Assembly: GCF_041146395.1 (NCBI RefSeq)
Contig: NC_090989.1
Location: 243,340,843-243,404,842, forward strand
Reading direction: 5' to 3'
DNA from: Eulemur rufifrons
Lineage: Eukaryota; Chordata; Mammalia; Primates; Lemuridae
Length of the DNA: 64,000 nt
Part shown: one piece after another, positions 46,720 to 57,391 of the stretch
Layout of the letters: each line of letters opens with the position of its first letter
Numbering within the stretch: position 1 is the stretch's first letter
Made by a program: the position numbers and the translations under genes
The notes under the pieces: generated by a model
Databases searched by the model: none
Told to the model about the DNA's origin: nothing
The model's input: only the letters and a program-made list of their open reading frames with translations

Positions 46720-46962
46720 GTTTTTAACACTCCTCATCCCAACTCCTCACGTCCCTTACCTTACTCCCTTTTTTTTTATCCAGAGCACTTACCTTACTTC
46801 TTCTATATGTATGTGTATACACCATGCCTAATATTTATGGCCTGCTTCCCCTCAAAAGACTATAAGATCCACACGGGCAGGAATCTTTATTGTGTTGAAC
46901 TTAGAACAGTGCCTAGCACATAATAAGCTTTCAATAAATATATGTTGTCTGGATGAATTAAA
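46720..46962 (+). repeat. L2 3' end
   Basis: 'ctataagatccacacgggca', 'gaacagtgcctagcacataa' and 'gctttcaataaatatatgtt' form a clear sense L2 terminus. Confidence 0.75.
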
Positions 46963-47609
46963 ATGCATTATGACAGCTCATTATTTAAAGCATCACAATA
47001 GTAGGGGTTTTTTAATAAGATGAGTTTTTTTTTCCATTTAAAAAATGTACATTTATTTCCTAATTATAAGCCCCTATCTTTCTGTGCCAGCTGCTCTCAA
47101 AGCAAGGTACAACTACATTTTATCAAGAGGAAAAAAATAAAAGATCGTTAAACCACCAAGTGGGTACGTGGGTACAGGAGAAAAGGGGTCACGGCAATGT
47201 ATCTCACATCCTCGTAACCAGTGATCTCATATTTAACAGCTCTAGGCCAACGACTTAAAATACCAGTGTACCAAAATACCTGCAGCCACACAAGCCCTGC
47301 GCAGAAATCAAAAGCATACTATTGCAACATCAATGCAACAAGCAGGCTTCCTGCAGGTGACCACCTCTCACCTCAGAGTATTCATTAGGCCACAGTCACA
47401 ATTTCAGCTATATTTATGTTCACCTTATTTTACTCTTTAAAGGTAAAATGCAAACCTCTTAAGCAGAACTCTATAAATATAATTCCAAGGTACAAAGTTC
47501 TCCCTCACATGGACAGCCATGCCTTTTCTCTCTCATTTTGAGTCAATCATCAAATCTGTTTTTCCAGTTTTCCCATAAAGAAACATGTATTAAAGTCTCA
47601 TATATTAGA
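46963..47609. other. Unassigned DNA
   Basis: T-rich at its start. No repeat or exon is recognised. Confidence 0.4.
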
Positions 47610-47651
47610 AATGATCCTCTAATCTGAGCTCTGTCATTTACCAGCCGTATG
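47610..47651 (+). repeat. MIR SINE, 5' half of a split copy
   Basis: 'gagctctgtcatttaccagc' is the MIR 'gctctgccacttactagc' block. The MIR is then interrupted by the MER1-type element and resumes at 47889. Confidence 0.7.
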
Positions 47652-47659
47652 TCCTAAGG

Positions 47660-47880
47660 CTGCAGTCCCCAACCCCTGGGCTGTGGACCGGTACAGGTCC
47701 GTGGCCTGTTAGGAACCAAGCCACAGAGCAGGAGGTGAGCAGTGAAGCTTCATCCGTATTTACAGCCGCTCCCCATCACTGGCACCACCGCCTGAGCTCC
47801 GCCTCCCTCGCTCCCCAAGTCTGTGGAAAACTATATTCTATGAAACTGGTCCCTGGTGCCAAAAAGGTTGGGGACTGCTA
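47660..47880 (+). mobile_element. MER1-type hAT-Charlie element
   Basis: Starts 'ctgcagtccccaacccctgg' and ends 'aaaaaggttggggactgcta', imperfect inverted copies of each other. Internal 'gtggcctgttaggaaccaag' and 'gcctgagctccgcctcc' are MER1 signature text. It is 221 bp long and non-autonomous. An exact 8-bp duplication, tcctaagg, flanks it (47652-47659 and 47881-47888), as hAT insertion requires. The 47735-47932 frame is transposon sequence. Confidence 0.95.
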
Positions 47881-47888
47881 TCCTAAGG

Positions 47889-48035
47889 CATATCATTTCT
47901 ATTCTGGGATCCTCAGTTTCCTTACCTGTTAAACAGAGCCAATGCTGTGCAGAACTGTCAAGGTTTAGAGTTGTTGAATGCAGTCTCGAGCATGGTTTCT
48001 GGTATGTAGCACCGTGGTATAATATCTATTGAGAC
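47889..48035 (+). repeat. MIR SINE, 3' half of a split copy
   Basis: 'tcctcagtttccttacctgt' resumes the MIR core. It fades through 'tttctggtatgtagcaccgt', the remains of the MIR 'ctggcacatagtaagcgc' end. Confidence 0.7.
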
Positions 48036-48584
48036 AATGTGCATTTTAACTCACAGCGTTAAGAAGCAGAATCATGAGCAGGATTTTTCTCTCTTATAGT
48101 AATACAGCTATGCCCTTGCAATCTGAGTTCTGGGGCATTATTTGAGGGCCAAAAAGGGGTAGCAGGCAGCAAAGGAAGAGAGTGGGGTTCCTGCTGTCTT
48201 ACTCATATCCAGGTTTGGGTTAAAAGAACAGAAAGGATTTTATCTGGGAGAGGAGAGGGTTACCCTTCCTTCACTTGAGAAAGCAAACAATGTGCTCAAG
48301 TGAGTTTTCCAAATAAGACTACATGGTGCCTGGAAAGGGTGAACGGAAAGCTGCAGCTTAGAGCCTTGACAAATGATTCCTGTGCCTAACTTGCCTTTAA
48401 AATGGACCATATTGATTTAAATAAGTCTTTCGTGGCAACCAATGTAGCTAAGAACAAATGACATATCACAGATTGTCAGAACTGCGTAAGCTCTCTAGAA
48501 CTCACAGACAACTCCAAGAAGATCCCCACCTCAATTTAATTGATCAACACTTATGTGCACATAGTAGTAATATTCATTGGGCAT
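48036..48584. other. Unassigned DNA
   Basis: No recognised repeat or exon. Confidence 0.4.
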
Positions 48585-48757
48585 CAGGCAGGGGCGGGGG
48601 GAGGAGGTGACAGGTATATTCACACCTAATGCGTGCGGTGCGCACCACCTGGGGGCTGGACACTCTGGTACCTCCGCTTGGGTGAGGCAAAGGCAATGTA
48701 TGTAACCTAAACATTTGTACCCCCATAATATTCTGAAATTAAAAAAAAATAATAATT
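48585..48757 (+). mobile_element. Strepsirrhine L1 3' tail, 5' truncated
   Basis: G-rich lead 'ggcaggggcggggggaggag', then 'gcaatgtatgtaacctaaac', 'atttgtacccccataatatt' and 'ctgaaattaaaaaaaaat'. This is the well-known 3' UTR end of L1 elements of lemurs and galagos. It is severely 5' truncated, about 170 bp with its A tail. It keeps several CpGs and is among the younger insertions here. No clean target duplication was found. Confidence 0.85.
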
Positions 48758-49371
48758 AGTGTCGGGCATCTCTCTACTTTGGCAAGTAGGGGCTTAGATT
48801 CAGATTTAATTTGAGCTTTGACCAATGAGAAAGTGTAACATTCATACACGCAAATGTTATAGGATAAATTCATACCCACCACTCAAATGGAGGAGCCACA
48901 CTAACTCTACGGAGGGTTTTCCTTTGCGTGTGGGGAAGCGGAAGTGTCCTCGTTTCCTTGGCGTGCTAGCACAGCACCTTCGCGGCGTCACATCGTGCCT
49001 TCAAGGCCATAGCACATTCCAACGTCCAACCCTTGTGACAAAGCACTGGAACACAGTCACCAGCCTCCTCAACAGATGAGCTGCAACTCCCCTGCAAAGC
49101 AACTCACCAACCATTCTAAATTCAAGTCATCAAAGAAAGTTTTCTGCTTAAAATGAACTTCAAAAAGGTGAGTCACTCTTTTTCACAGTCAGCAAGTTTC
49201 CTAGGGGCAGAAAGAGAAGGAATGATCATTTATGCTCCAATGCTGAAAATATGGGCTATAAAATGCCTGCTTTAATGCCTTTCAAAACAAAAGGGTTTGA
49301 ATAACTGCAGCCACAGACGTCAAAGGCACTCCCCAGGGTGACTACACAAGCATCATCGTCATTACAGAAAC
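48758..49371. other. Unassigned DNA with a CpG cluster
   Basis: Contains about ten CpGs between 48910 and 49025 and an ETS-like 'agcggaagtg' near 48938. The 84-codon frame 48825-49079 crosses it but is not recognised. Confidence 0.4.
48910..49025. promoter_or_regulatory. Small CpG cluster, possible element
   Basis: CpG density is far above the rest of the window, including 'cttcgcggcgtcac'. An ETS-family core (GGAAGT) within 'agcggaagtg' adds to the promoter-like look. It is too short to be a CpG island and has no recognised gene next to it. A young repeat is the alternative. Confidence 0.25.
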
Positions 49372-49595
49372 GGAGGCTCCTTAACTGAGACTCACCCATG
49401 TGCCAGTCACTGCCCTCAGCACACGGTAAGCATCATCTCATTTGGTCCTGACCATAATCCAGATACTATTATCCCATTTTCCCAGATGAAGAAATTCAGC
49501 TTTAAAGAGATTAAATAAGCTATTACTACAATAAGAAATGACTAGTAAATAACAGTGCTGAGGCTCCAGAACCCAAGTTCTTCCCCTCAACTGCA
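49372..49595 (-). repeat. MIR SINE, antisense
   Basis: 'cccatgtgccagtcactgcc', 'atcatctcatttggtcctga' and 'attatcccattttcccagat' are reverse-complement MIR in order. Confidence 0.75.
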
Positions 49596-50250
49596 TTTCT
49601 CCAGCATCTCAGTCAGGCCTACCCAATCCGAGTCCACGAGCCACCCTATCTTTTGCTCTTATACCACTTCTGCTAGTTACACTGCAATCACTAAACTTTC
49701 CATCTTGTATCAGTCTTGATTCTGGGAAGAAAACAGAAACCATACCAAATATCTTTCCAGAGAGAATCTGATATAAGAAATTAATTAAATGGATGTTGCA
49801 GAATTGAAAAATTGAAAGAGGGAACATTGAGGCAATGAAGAAATAAAAACCAAAGGAAGTCACGGCCATCCCTAGGGAACATAAGGAAGAGATGGGCTAG
49901 TTAGAATCTGGAAGTCAGGAGACGAAACTCTGCAGAGCTGGGCACCAGACGCTGGAGGAGGCAGAAGTTGTGAGGAGTTGCCCAGCTGGCACTGGGTATG
50001 CCAAAATTAACAAACTGGAGACTGAAGCCGACTACCACTGCCAGGGTAAAAATGGGAACTGCAAACACATAGCCAGGAACAAACCCTTCTCCCCTCCCAA
50101 CCTCCCAGCCTCCCTCTAGTGCCCCTACAGTCAGGATCTAACCAAGAGCCAGGCCAAGGACTCCCAGGCCAAACACAAAGCCAAGCACAGAATGGCAGGT
50201 TTAAAGTTAGAGACAAAGCTTGGGTACTAACTGGCACACATCCCATCAGG
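49596..50250. repeat. Possible old LTR-like repeat, unnamed
   Basis: 'gattctgggaagaaaacaga', 'aacacatagccaggaacaaa' and 'cccttctcccctcccaacct' resemble a dispersed mammalian LTR-like family I have met but cannot name. The orientation is uncertain. Confidence 0.3.
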
Positions 50251-50722
50251 GCACGCTGGTAGCCAGAGTAGACAGGGCAGGCCACAGGAGCTCACCACTC
50301 TCACCGGATGCTGACCTGTGACCCCTCGTGCTGCCAAATGAACAGGCTCTTCCACTCGGTCTGGTTCCCATTGAATGGCACCATGAAGGGAAGAAAACCA
50401 GTCTGGGTTGATGCCCACAATGTGTGAATATTGTACTGAGAATTTTATCACATGCATCCCAACATTTAATCTTCAAGGAGCAGCCAGTCAGCGGTCATGC
50501 AGCAGTAGCAATCACCCTGCTGTGCAAAATCGGACAGTCACCGCCACAGGGCTCTTGGGAAAACCAGAGCTAGGGTACAACAGTCACAAAGTTTTGTCAG
50601 TGACACAGAGGAACCTAATAAAAATAGCCCAGTTTTACAGGTATTAAATGATTAAGAAATACATAAATACTACAGTAAATATGTGTAAAACTTATTGAAC
50701 TTTATCTTGAAAAAGGCCTTAC
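50251..50722. other. Unassigned DNA
   Basis: Several overlapping frames on both strands, none recognised. It lies next to the donor side of the candidate minus-strand exon. Confidence 0.35.
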
Positions 50723-50874
50723 GTTTGCTCGTGGGAGTGTCAGGCTGCTGTTCATGAGTTACCGTGAAACGGGTGGGAGGAAGGTCATCTGAAACCGGAG
50801 GGGCGGTTGTGATACTAGTATTACTAGTACTCCTGGGCAGCTCTGTTGAGCTGGTTACAGCTTTCGGTGTTAAT
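50723..50874 (-). CDS. Possible mucin-like stalk exon
   Basis: On the minus strand a 152-bp open segment ends at a consensus donor (c|gtaagg, genomic 50717-50722). It begins after an AG ('cttatgtgag', 50875-50876) whose pyrimidine tract is weak. The encoded stretch of 50 residues is 54% Ser, Thr and Pro (12 T, 7 S, 8 P), for example TTAPPVSDDLPPTRF. It has one N-glycosylation sequon (NTS). This is the composition of an O-glycosylated extracellular stalk. It would enter in phase 2 and leave in phase 1. The codons are free of stops in a repeat-free segment. I do not recognise the protein, and no neighbouring exon was found, so it remains a candidate. Confidence 0.3.
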
Positions 50875-50974
50875 CTCACATAAGCAAATGCAAACTCCAT
50901 GTCATGATCAAATTATTCTCTAACATACTGATCGTATTGGGTATTGGAACAAGATTTCAAAATAATCATTATAG

Positions 50975-51062
50975 CAGAACCGATAATATCCTGTAATACT
51001 ATTGGCACTTCTACAGATGAGGAAACTGACTCAGAAAGATTAAATATCTTGCTCAAACTTGA
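50975..51062 (-). repeat. MIR core fragment, antisense
   Basis: 'ctacagatgaggaaactgac' and 'tcagaaagattaaatatctt' are the reverse-complement MIR core. An A-run (51066-51081) follows directly. Confidence 0.65.
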
Positions 51063-51081
51063 AGAAAAAAAAAAAAAAAAA

Positions 51082-51444
51082 GAGTACACTCCCTTTTCCC
51101 TTTCTTGGGCCAGCACTGTATTTTCTCATTTAAGATATATCCCTTGACTGTGTGAGGTCAAAGCAGTAGAACCTGAGGGCAATGCGTGCCAATGACCTTT
51201 TCTAGGTGGGTGTAGTGCCCCAGGAAGAAATGGCTCTTGATCTCAATCTTCTTTAGGTCAATGTTTAACACGGAGCTGCTGAACAAAGGAATTCACTTCT
51301 CTCCCGTACTTTCTCATAAATGCACTTCTAGATCTGAGTCACAGTCATTCTCAAAAGATGTTTGATAACACTTGAAACCCATGGAAATAAATGTCCCAAC
51401 CTCCACAGTCCAGAAATAAAACATAACATGAATTTCTAAGTTTG
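51082..51444. other. Unassigned DNA
   Basis: No recognised repeat or exon. Confidence 0.4.
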
Positions 51445-52085
51445 TTCTTCCATCCTCTGCCACAGTGATCTTTCTAAAATGCAGAAGTCAACAATGTCAT
51501 TCTCAAGCTTAATACCCTTTGATGATTCCCCACTGTCCAAAAGGTTCAAACTCCTTAGCATGGAGGACGCCCCCCTCTGCATGGAGTCCTCCCAGATATA
51601 GCATCTGTTTATACATCCACTTTCATCTCCAGCTAAGCCCCCGCCTAACACATGCTCCAGTCAGCTGAACTCTTCGCTTTTCCACACCGTAACAGGTCAT
51701 TTCAGAGCCATGTGAATTTGCTCACTCTAATCCCTCAGCATAAATGCCCACGTCCTCTATGCCTGCCTGCTGAATCCCAGCCCATTATTTGCTCACAAGC
51801 TCCTCTGACAGAAAGCTCTTTCTGATCCCCTCCCCATTTCTTCAGGCATAATCAACTATTCCTTTTGGGGGGCCCCACTGTACTTTACACTATCTCCCAT
51901 CATAGCACTTCACCTCTTTGCTATGCATATTTGATTGACAGCTGACTCCTCCCCCCCCTGCCTTTTTATTTAACCACAAGCTATCTGAGGGTACTGGCCG
52001 TGCCTGAGCAATCTCTGCATCCCTGGCACCTAGCTCATTGCCTGGTAACTAAATGTGCCATGAATGTTTAGGGAATGAACAAATG
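51445..52085 (+). repeat. Long L2 3' end
   Basis: 'gatgattccccactgtccaa', 'aggttcaaactccttagcat', 'cccatcatagcacttcacct', 'ctggcacctagctcattgcc' and a final 'atgtttagggaatgaac' give a 640-bp sense L2, the best-preserved one in the window. The minus frame 51436-51651 is its shadow. Confidence 0.8.
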
Positions 52086-53227
52086 ACTAGAACGTTATCA
52101 TGATAGGAAAACAGTGCAGTTATGAGATCTGTACCTTTTCTTTGCTACACCTACAGTCTGGAAAAGATCCTCAGTTCCACTACATAAGTTTCTGTGTGGA
52201 GTGAAACCTACTAAATTGGTAAGGCAGGTGATTACATGTATCAAATGATTTTGTCAAGATGCAGATGGCCTGGGTACACCAAGGTAAAAGACTTGGGCAG
52301 GGAGCTCGCAGGTGCTTTGCACTAAAGGCATAGCGAATCCAATATAAGTAGTACCAAGGAAGCAAAAATTAGACTATAGGAAATGCTCCCTCTGGTTGAA
52401 TTATTAAGTATCTACATAAGAAGCTATGAAGGAACCACTGTGCATAATAAAACACTTCTCTACGGAATCTCAGAATCATAAGAAAACTCCTCCCCTGTAA
52501 GCGTGAAGCTGACAAACTCTCTGTTCAAATAAAAGCAGCTCATCATCCTGTTCCACAGTAAGGCCAACTTAAACCAAAATACCATAAAAAGGTTGCAGAC
52601 ACCAGATCTATGATGTAATAACTAACACGGACTGCTCAATGGCTTGCTTGCCTGGAGTCTTTCTGGATCTGCATTTTTTAAGAGATCTCTTTTATTCCAG
52701 GGTGGCTCACTCTCTGTGAGTAGCAGTGGCACAAATCATTAATCATGCAATGGCATATCCAGTCCCAAGGTACACGAGACATGATCCTCTTGAAAACGCA
52801 TATTCTAAAAAAATGCATCCAGCAAAAGCCTACTTTTCCTCCCCATTTGGGTTAGGCATTTCTTATCATGAAAACATAAATCCTGTAAAGCTGTCAGAAT
52901 CATTTTCTGACAGCTCAATACCTAAAATGGATACAGGCAAGTTTAAAGGAAGATAACACCTGTCCTCCTTAGGAAAAATGGCCCCGCTGAAGATCTACAT
53001 CTGTTTTCCCAAGTGTCTAAGGAAGATTTCCACAGCACATCTCAGTCGCCTCCAACTCCTTATGCTCCAAACACCTTCATTGCTCTTTTCCCCACAAATG
53101 TGCTGTCCTGCCCAACAGACCAAAGTTCTACAATGATACAATCGGCAGCCTAGTTAAAGTCACTAAATCCTCAAATCATTCTTCACTCCCATTTATCTCC
53201 TCTTACCAAATCTCATCACTTGTTCCT
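52086..53227. other. Unassigned DNA with a perfect hairpin
   Basis: No named repeat. Contains the inverted repeat at 52889-52915 and an 'aatcattaatcatgcaat' homeobox-like stretch at about 52735-52752. Confidence 0.4.
52889..52915. promoter_or_regulatory. 10-bp perfect inverted repeat
   Basis: Arms 'agctgtcaga' and 'tctgacagct' are separated by seven bases. Each arm holds a TGACAG core in opposite orientation, the site bound by TALE homeodomain factors such as MEIS and TGIF. Function is inferred from motif only. Confidence 0.3.
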
Positions 53228-53231
53228 TTAA

Positions 53232-53632
53232 CACATTGACTACCACACTAGAAAAAAAAAAATTTTATTTCCTTGGGGCCACAGTGTTTTAAGAAAATAG
53301 AATAAATATTTCAAAAACTAAATGATCCTTTATAATTTAATGAAAAATTTCTTATTTTTTATTGTTTTCTGTTCATGAGTAATTGCAATTCAATTGTCAA
53401 TATTAATTGTAACAGTAAGAACATCAACAAGTAAGATTTTCACAAACCAACTGCAGAGTTTTGCCCAGGGGGCCACCCATCATAAAACATGTATGCTGCA
53501 GCATGGCAGCACGAGTTGCCTGTGCACCACGTGGCTTCCAAGGTAAAGAGATGTGTGAGTTACATACGCCTCAAGAGGCCCCAGGCTCAGAACTAGCATG
53601 AGTTAAATACAACTCACATGGCAGTTAAGGTG
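53232..53632. mobile_element. TTAA-flanked piggyBac-like MITE candidate
   Basis: A 401-bp segment flanked on both sides by TTAA (53228-53231 and 53633-53636). Its ends are inverted copies: left 'cacattgactacca', and right on the minus strand 'caccttaactgcca', 11 of 14 matching. TTAA duplication is the mark of piggyBac transposition. The inside has an AT-rich half and a CpG-bearing half ('cagcacgagttgcctgtgca') with no transposase frame. I believe this is a multi-copy element of lemur and galago genomes, but that is memory and not a search result. Confidence 0.6.
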
Positions 53633-53779
53633 TTAAAATCTTAGTGACAAAAACATCTAAACCTTCTCTTGACCATGCTTTGGAACCAGAGCATACATTA
53701 TGAAGTGGGTTAGGTAGTCTCCAAAATTCATGACCCCTTTCTATAGTGTAAACGTGTTGCCAGGAAGTGACTGCCCAGC

Positions 53780-54095
53780 CAGGTGTTATATTTCTTACCT
53801 TGCTACTTGAATAAGGTGTGGTCATGAGTTCTAGACCACAGCACACAAGCAGAAGTGATGTGCACCACTTCCAGGCCAAGCCCATGAAATACTCATTCAC
53901 AGTGCTCCTTTATGCTTTTCCCTTCTCTGTTTGCAGCAATGAAATTTAGATTCTTAAGTGATAGTGGAGCCACAGAAAGCCTGGGTTCTGAAGCACCATG
54001 TGAAGGAAAGTTATCCTCTGCCCAGCAGCACCCAATTTAACCACTATGTGGAAAAATAAACCTATTGTACTAATCCACTAAAATATTGGAGATTG
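53780..54095 (+). mobile_element. MaLR/ERVL-like LTR fragment
   Basis: 'gcagaagtgatgtgcaccac', 'ttccaggccaagcccatgaa' and 'gatagtggagccacagaaag' belong to the same LTR-like family as 58240 and 63589. The 3' end is lost after 'tggaaaaataaacctattgt'. Confidence 0.5.
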
Positions 54096-54271
54096 CTTTT
54101 TTAAATCACAAAAAAGGAAGAAGACTAGAAACATTTCAGGTTTTAGTTAAAGCTATCTCCATGTACATGATAATGAGGGCTATGAAATTATCCTTGATCA
54201 TATGAATCAAACCTCTCAGAGTATACTATTGCTTTTTGAAAATAATTATAACATAATTATATTTATTAAAA

Positions 54272-54485
54272 GTAACCACCATCCATTGAGCTCTTCTTTC
54301 CATGAGCTGGGCAGGGATCATACTACGCGTTTTATGTATTTTAATCTCATAAGTATCCTATAAGGTAGATACTGCTACTATGCCTCCTTCTGTAACCGAG
54401 AAAGCTTAGAGGTAAAAGGCAAAAGCTTAGGTTGCAGAGCTAGAAAGTAGCATGGCCAAAGCTCAAGCCCTACTCTGTCTTTCCA
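54272..54485 (-). repeat. MIR SINE, antisense
   Basis: 'cattgagctcttctttccat', 'tatgtattttaatctcataa' and 'agagctagaaagtagcatgg' are reverse-complement MIR blocks. Confidence 0.7.
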
Positions 54486-55484
54486 AAGCTCATGTCTTAA
54501 ACTGTTTGCTATCCTGCCTTCTCTAAGGGGAAAAAAAAAGCAAGCAAAATAAGAACGTTGTATAATGGCTTTTGCTCCAGTTTCCACATGAAACTGCATT
54601 TTACAACATGAATGTACATTTATTTTCTGCCATTCAGAAGAGGCAACTTGGTATTTTCGTTAACACCACTGAACAGTCATCTAAGTCTAGCTTCAGGGTT
54701 CCCCAGCCCAACTGCAGCAGCTGGATAACGAAGATGCTTCTCCGATGCTCATCTCTGCCCTCCCCACACTCCAAGGACAGAGCTCCACCGTTCATCTCGT
54801 GAGGACCTCACATGACACCTCAGATGGTACATTTGCACCATTTCTGACCATTTTTAAATTCAACCACCCGCTTCCAGATTTCAGACTTAGTTTTCAAAAT
54901 AGTAGACCCTCCCTAGAATGTGGGCGAAAAAGCACTCAATTAACCATTTCATCATGCCTTAATTTTCTTCCTTTCTTCAAGAAAATCCAAAAGACAGCTT
55001 GCATAATGCCTTCTAACCATTGTGAGAAATGTATCAGATCCCAAAATAAATCTACCATAATTTTTTTAATAACTGATCTTTACATAAACTGCCTTGTTTA
55101 TGACTGGTCATTTTCCAAATTACAGGTTGATGGGACACCTATCAGTCACTGACTGCAACTTCTCTGACCAACTGTGCCTGACAGATCATTTCCCAGCAGA
55201 CAACCGGGGAGCCAATTTGTGAAACACGGTAACCAGGGAAGGCAGAGGTCAGCTCTCGGAGGGCACTGACCTCCTAACCCATGAGTGGCTCTGGACAGGG
55301 ATTTATGTGCCACTCTTGGCACAAAATGTAACTTGCTGAGTTAAAATGAAGACAAAGACAAATTAGGCACTTCTATGAGAGTACTGATTTTTTTTTCTAT
55401 TGCTATGGTAACACTACTCCATTTTAGGAGAGGGAAAAGAAAGAGTGGGCCTTAAAAAATCAGCAATAAAATTTGTCAATGATA
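54486..55484. other. Unassigned DNA with a 135-codon ORF
   Basis: The plus frame 54745-55152 is long for chance but has no recognised domain, start context or splice sites. No repeat is named here. Confidence 0.4.
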
Positions 55485-55975
55485 GATCAAAAAGGACTTC
55501 GAAAAGATATTCTTTTTAATTATTTCACTACTAGGAATTTATCCAAGAGAAATAGTCTGATAAATGTACAAAATATGTACACAGAAGATGCTTACAATAA
55601 CACTTTATTGAAGAGTCAAATTGGAAAAATGTAAATGTCCAATCATTAAATAAATTATGGTGTATTCACAACAGTGGAATTTCAAAAGACCAATATGAGT
55701 TAGGATGTAGATGAATATTTATTGAAGTGGATGTATGTTCATTATGTACAGCTAAGTCAGTATGCAAGGTACAGGATAGTACTAGTCATTTGATTCTGCT
55801 ATAAAAATTTCCCAGGGAAAAATATATGAAGGTACTTACAACAAAATACTAACAGCAGTAGTTATTTTTAGTGACAGAAATTTTGGAGGTAATTGGAAAT
55901 GTTTGCCATGTGCTTTTCAGTATTTTCTATGATGATTTTCATTATTTGTGGAATAAAAATAGAAAAAAATGCAAC
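55485..55975 (+). repeat. Old L1 3' end
   Basis: 'tcactactaggaatttatcc', 'aagagaaatagtctgataaa', 'gtgtattcacaacagtggaa' and 'gtggaataaaaatagaaaaa' fit a degenerate sense L1M 3' end. Confidence 0.6.
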
Positions 55976-55999
55976 TGTGGCTGATTGCATTATTTATTC

Positions 56000-56400
56000 A
56001 AAAACATTCACTTCCCCTTCCTAGGCACCCTTCCCTGGCGCCTCTTCTTATGATAGGAGTATCATTCTTGTCCCCACAGACATCAGGCTTAACAATATGA
56101 TATGCTTTGACTAATAAAATAAAAATAAAATGTGAGCAGAAGGGACATGTGAGACTCCCAGCAGAAACTTTGAGAGTATCATGTGCGTTGACCATTTTTT
56201 TTCCCTCCACTCCAAAAACAGTAATGTTCTAGAAAAGAGGGGCTTCTTCAGCCTGCATAGCCAAAGGAGAAGATGTGGAGTTGATTTGAGCTGAACTGCA
56301 ACAGCCATAATATGAGCAAGGAATAAATCTTGGGTTGTCATCAGCCACTGAGGCATAGGGCTGTTTGTTACACAGCATAACACATTCTAGGCTGATGAAT
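56000..56400 (+). mobile_element. MLT1-like LTR
   Basis: 'gtgagcagaagggacatgtg', 'cagtaatgttctagaaaaga' and 'tgtttgttacacagcataac' follow an old MLT1-like LTR. Confidence 0.5.
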
Positions 56401-56739
56401 ACAGCAACTTTATCCACTGACCAAGATCAAACTAGGATTTAAACGTAAATGCAATAGCCCCTCAGTTACCTATCTCCAATTAGTTCTAGAGTTCTATGTT
56501 TAATGTAAACCTCTTTGCTAACAGTATTTTAAAACTGTTATTTACAGGAGAGTTTAGTGAACTCAGTCTCCTCTTCTTCCTTTCTGCCCCCTACACATCC
56601 TCTCCAAGGTATGGTGATTACTCCTCTACCTTTCATGATTGTTTCTGTTAGGCCCCACTGTTCTCCCTGTCATCCAGGCCTGCTCATTTCCTGTCTGCAT
56701 ATGGTGGCCATGGCCAATGACACTACCCTTCAACTCTCT
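56401..56739. other. Unassigned DNA
   Basis: No recognised repeat or exon. Confidence 0.4.
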
Positions 56740-57035
56740 TTTTAATATTCACTTACTTTTTAAATTTTATTTTTGATTGGTAAATAATAATCATGTATAT
56801 TATATGTATGCATTATATGATATGGGTACATTGTGATGTCTTGATGTATGTTTACATTGTGGAATGATTAAATCAAGCTAAAGCTAATTAACAAATCCAT
56901 CCCCTCACGTACTCATTTTTTTAATGCAGTGAAAACATTTAAAACCTATTCTTTTTGACTAGGAATTGTGAAATGTACAATGCACTTTTATTATAGTCAC
57001 TAACCAATCCTCTTTATACACTGTTGTGAGATTCA
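56740..57035 (-). repeat. L1 3' UTR, antisense
   Basis: 'gatatgggtacattgtgatg', 'ttgatgtatgtttacattgt' and 'ggaatgattaaatcaagcta' fit a reverse-complement L1 3' UTR of the group with 'gtacatgtgatattttgata'-type text. Confidence 0.55.
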
Positions 57036-57391
57036 TCTTCCTTAAATACCATTGCTTTGCAATTTACCACTAGTTCAAGGCTCCCTGGTCCTTCAGCCTA
57101 GAATTTGGGACACTGCTTAATTCTTTGAACTCACTACTCTCCTAACACAAACTCTCAGCACCAGCCAAACTATCTCATTCATTATTTCCTCTGCATATCT
57201 CACACATTCCCAGAATGGAGGCTACAGTGACTATGTCAGCAGCCTGAACACTCTGGGGAAGGGTTACACTGGTGGAATGAAGGAATTGTTTCATGGGTGA
57301 CTCTGATATACTGCAACACGGGCAGCACAGGCTTGAGGGACAAGTTTCAAAGTGGAGAAAGTAACAAGACATACATCTCCAAACACAGTCA
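57036..57391. other. Unassigned DNA
   Basis: The minus frame 57175-57477 runs partly into the following LTR; it is not a gene I recognise. Confidence 0.4.

Noticed and set aside
47735..47932. 65-codon plus-strand ORF
   Set aside because: Runs across the MER1 element and its MIR host.
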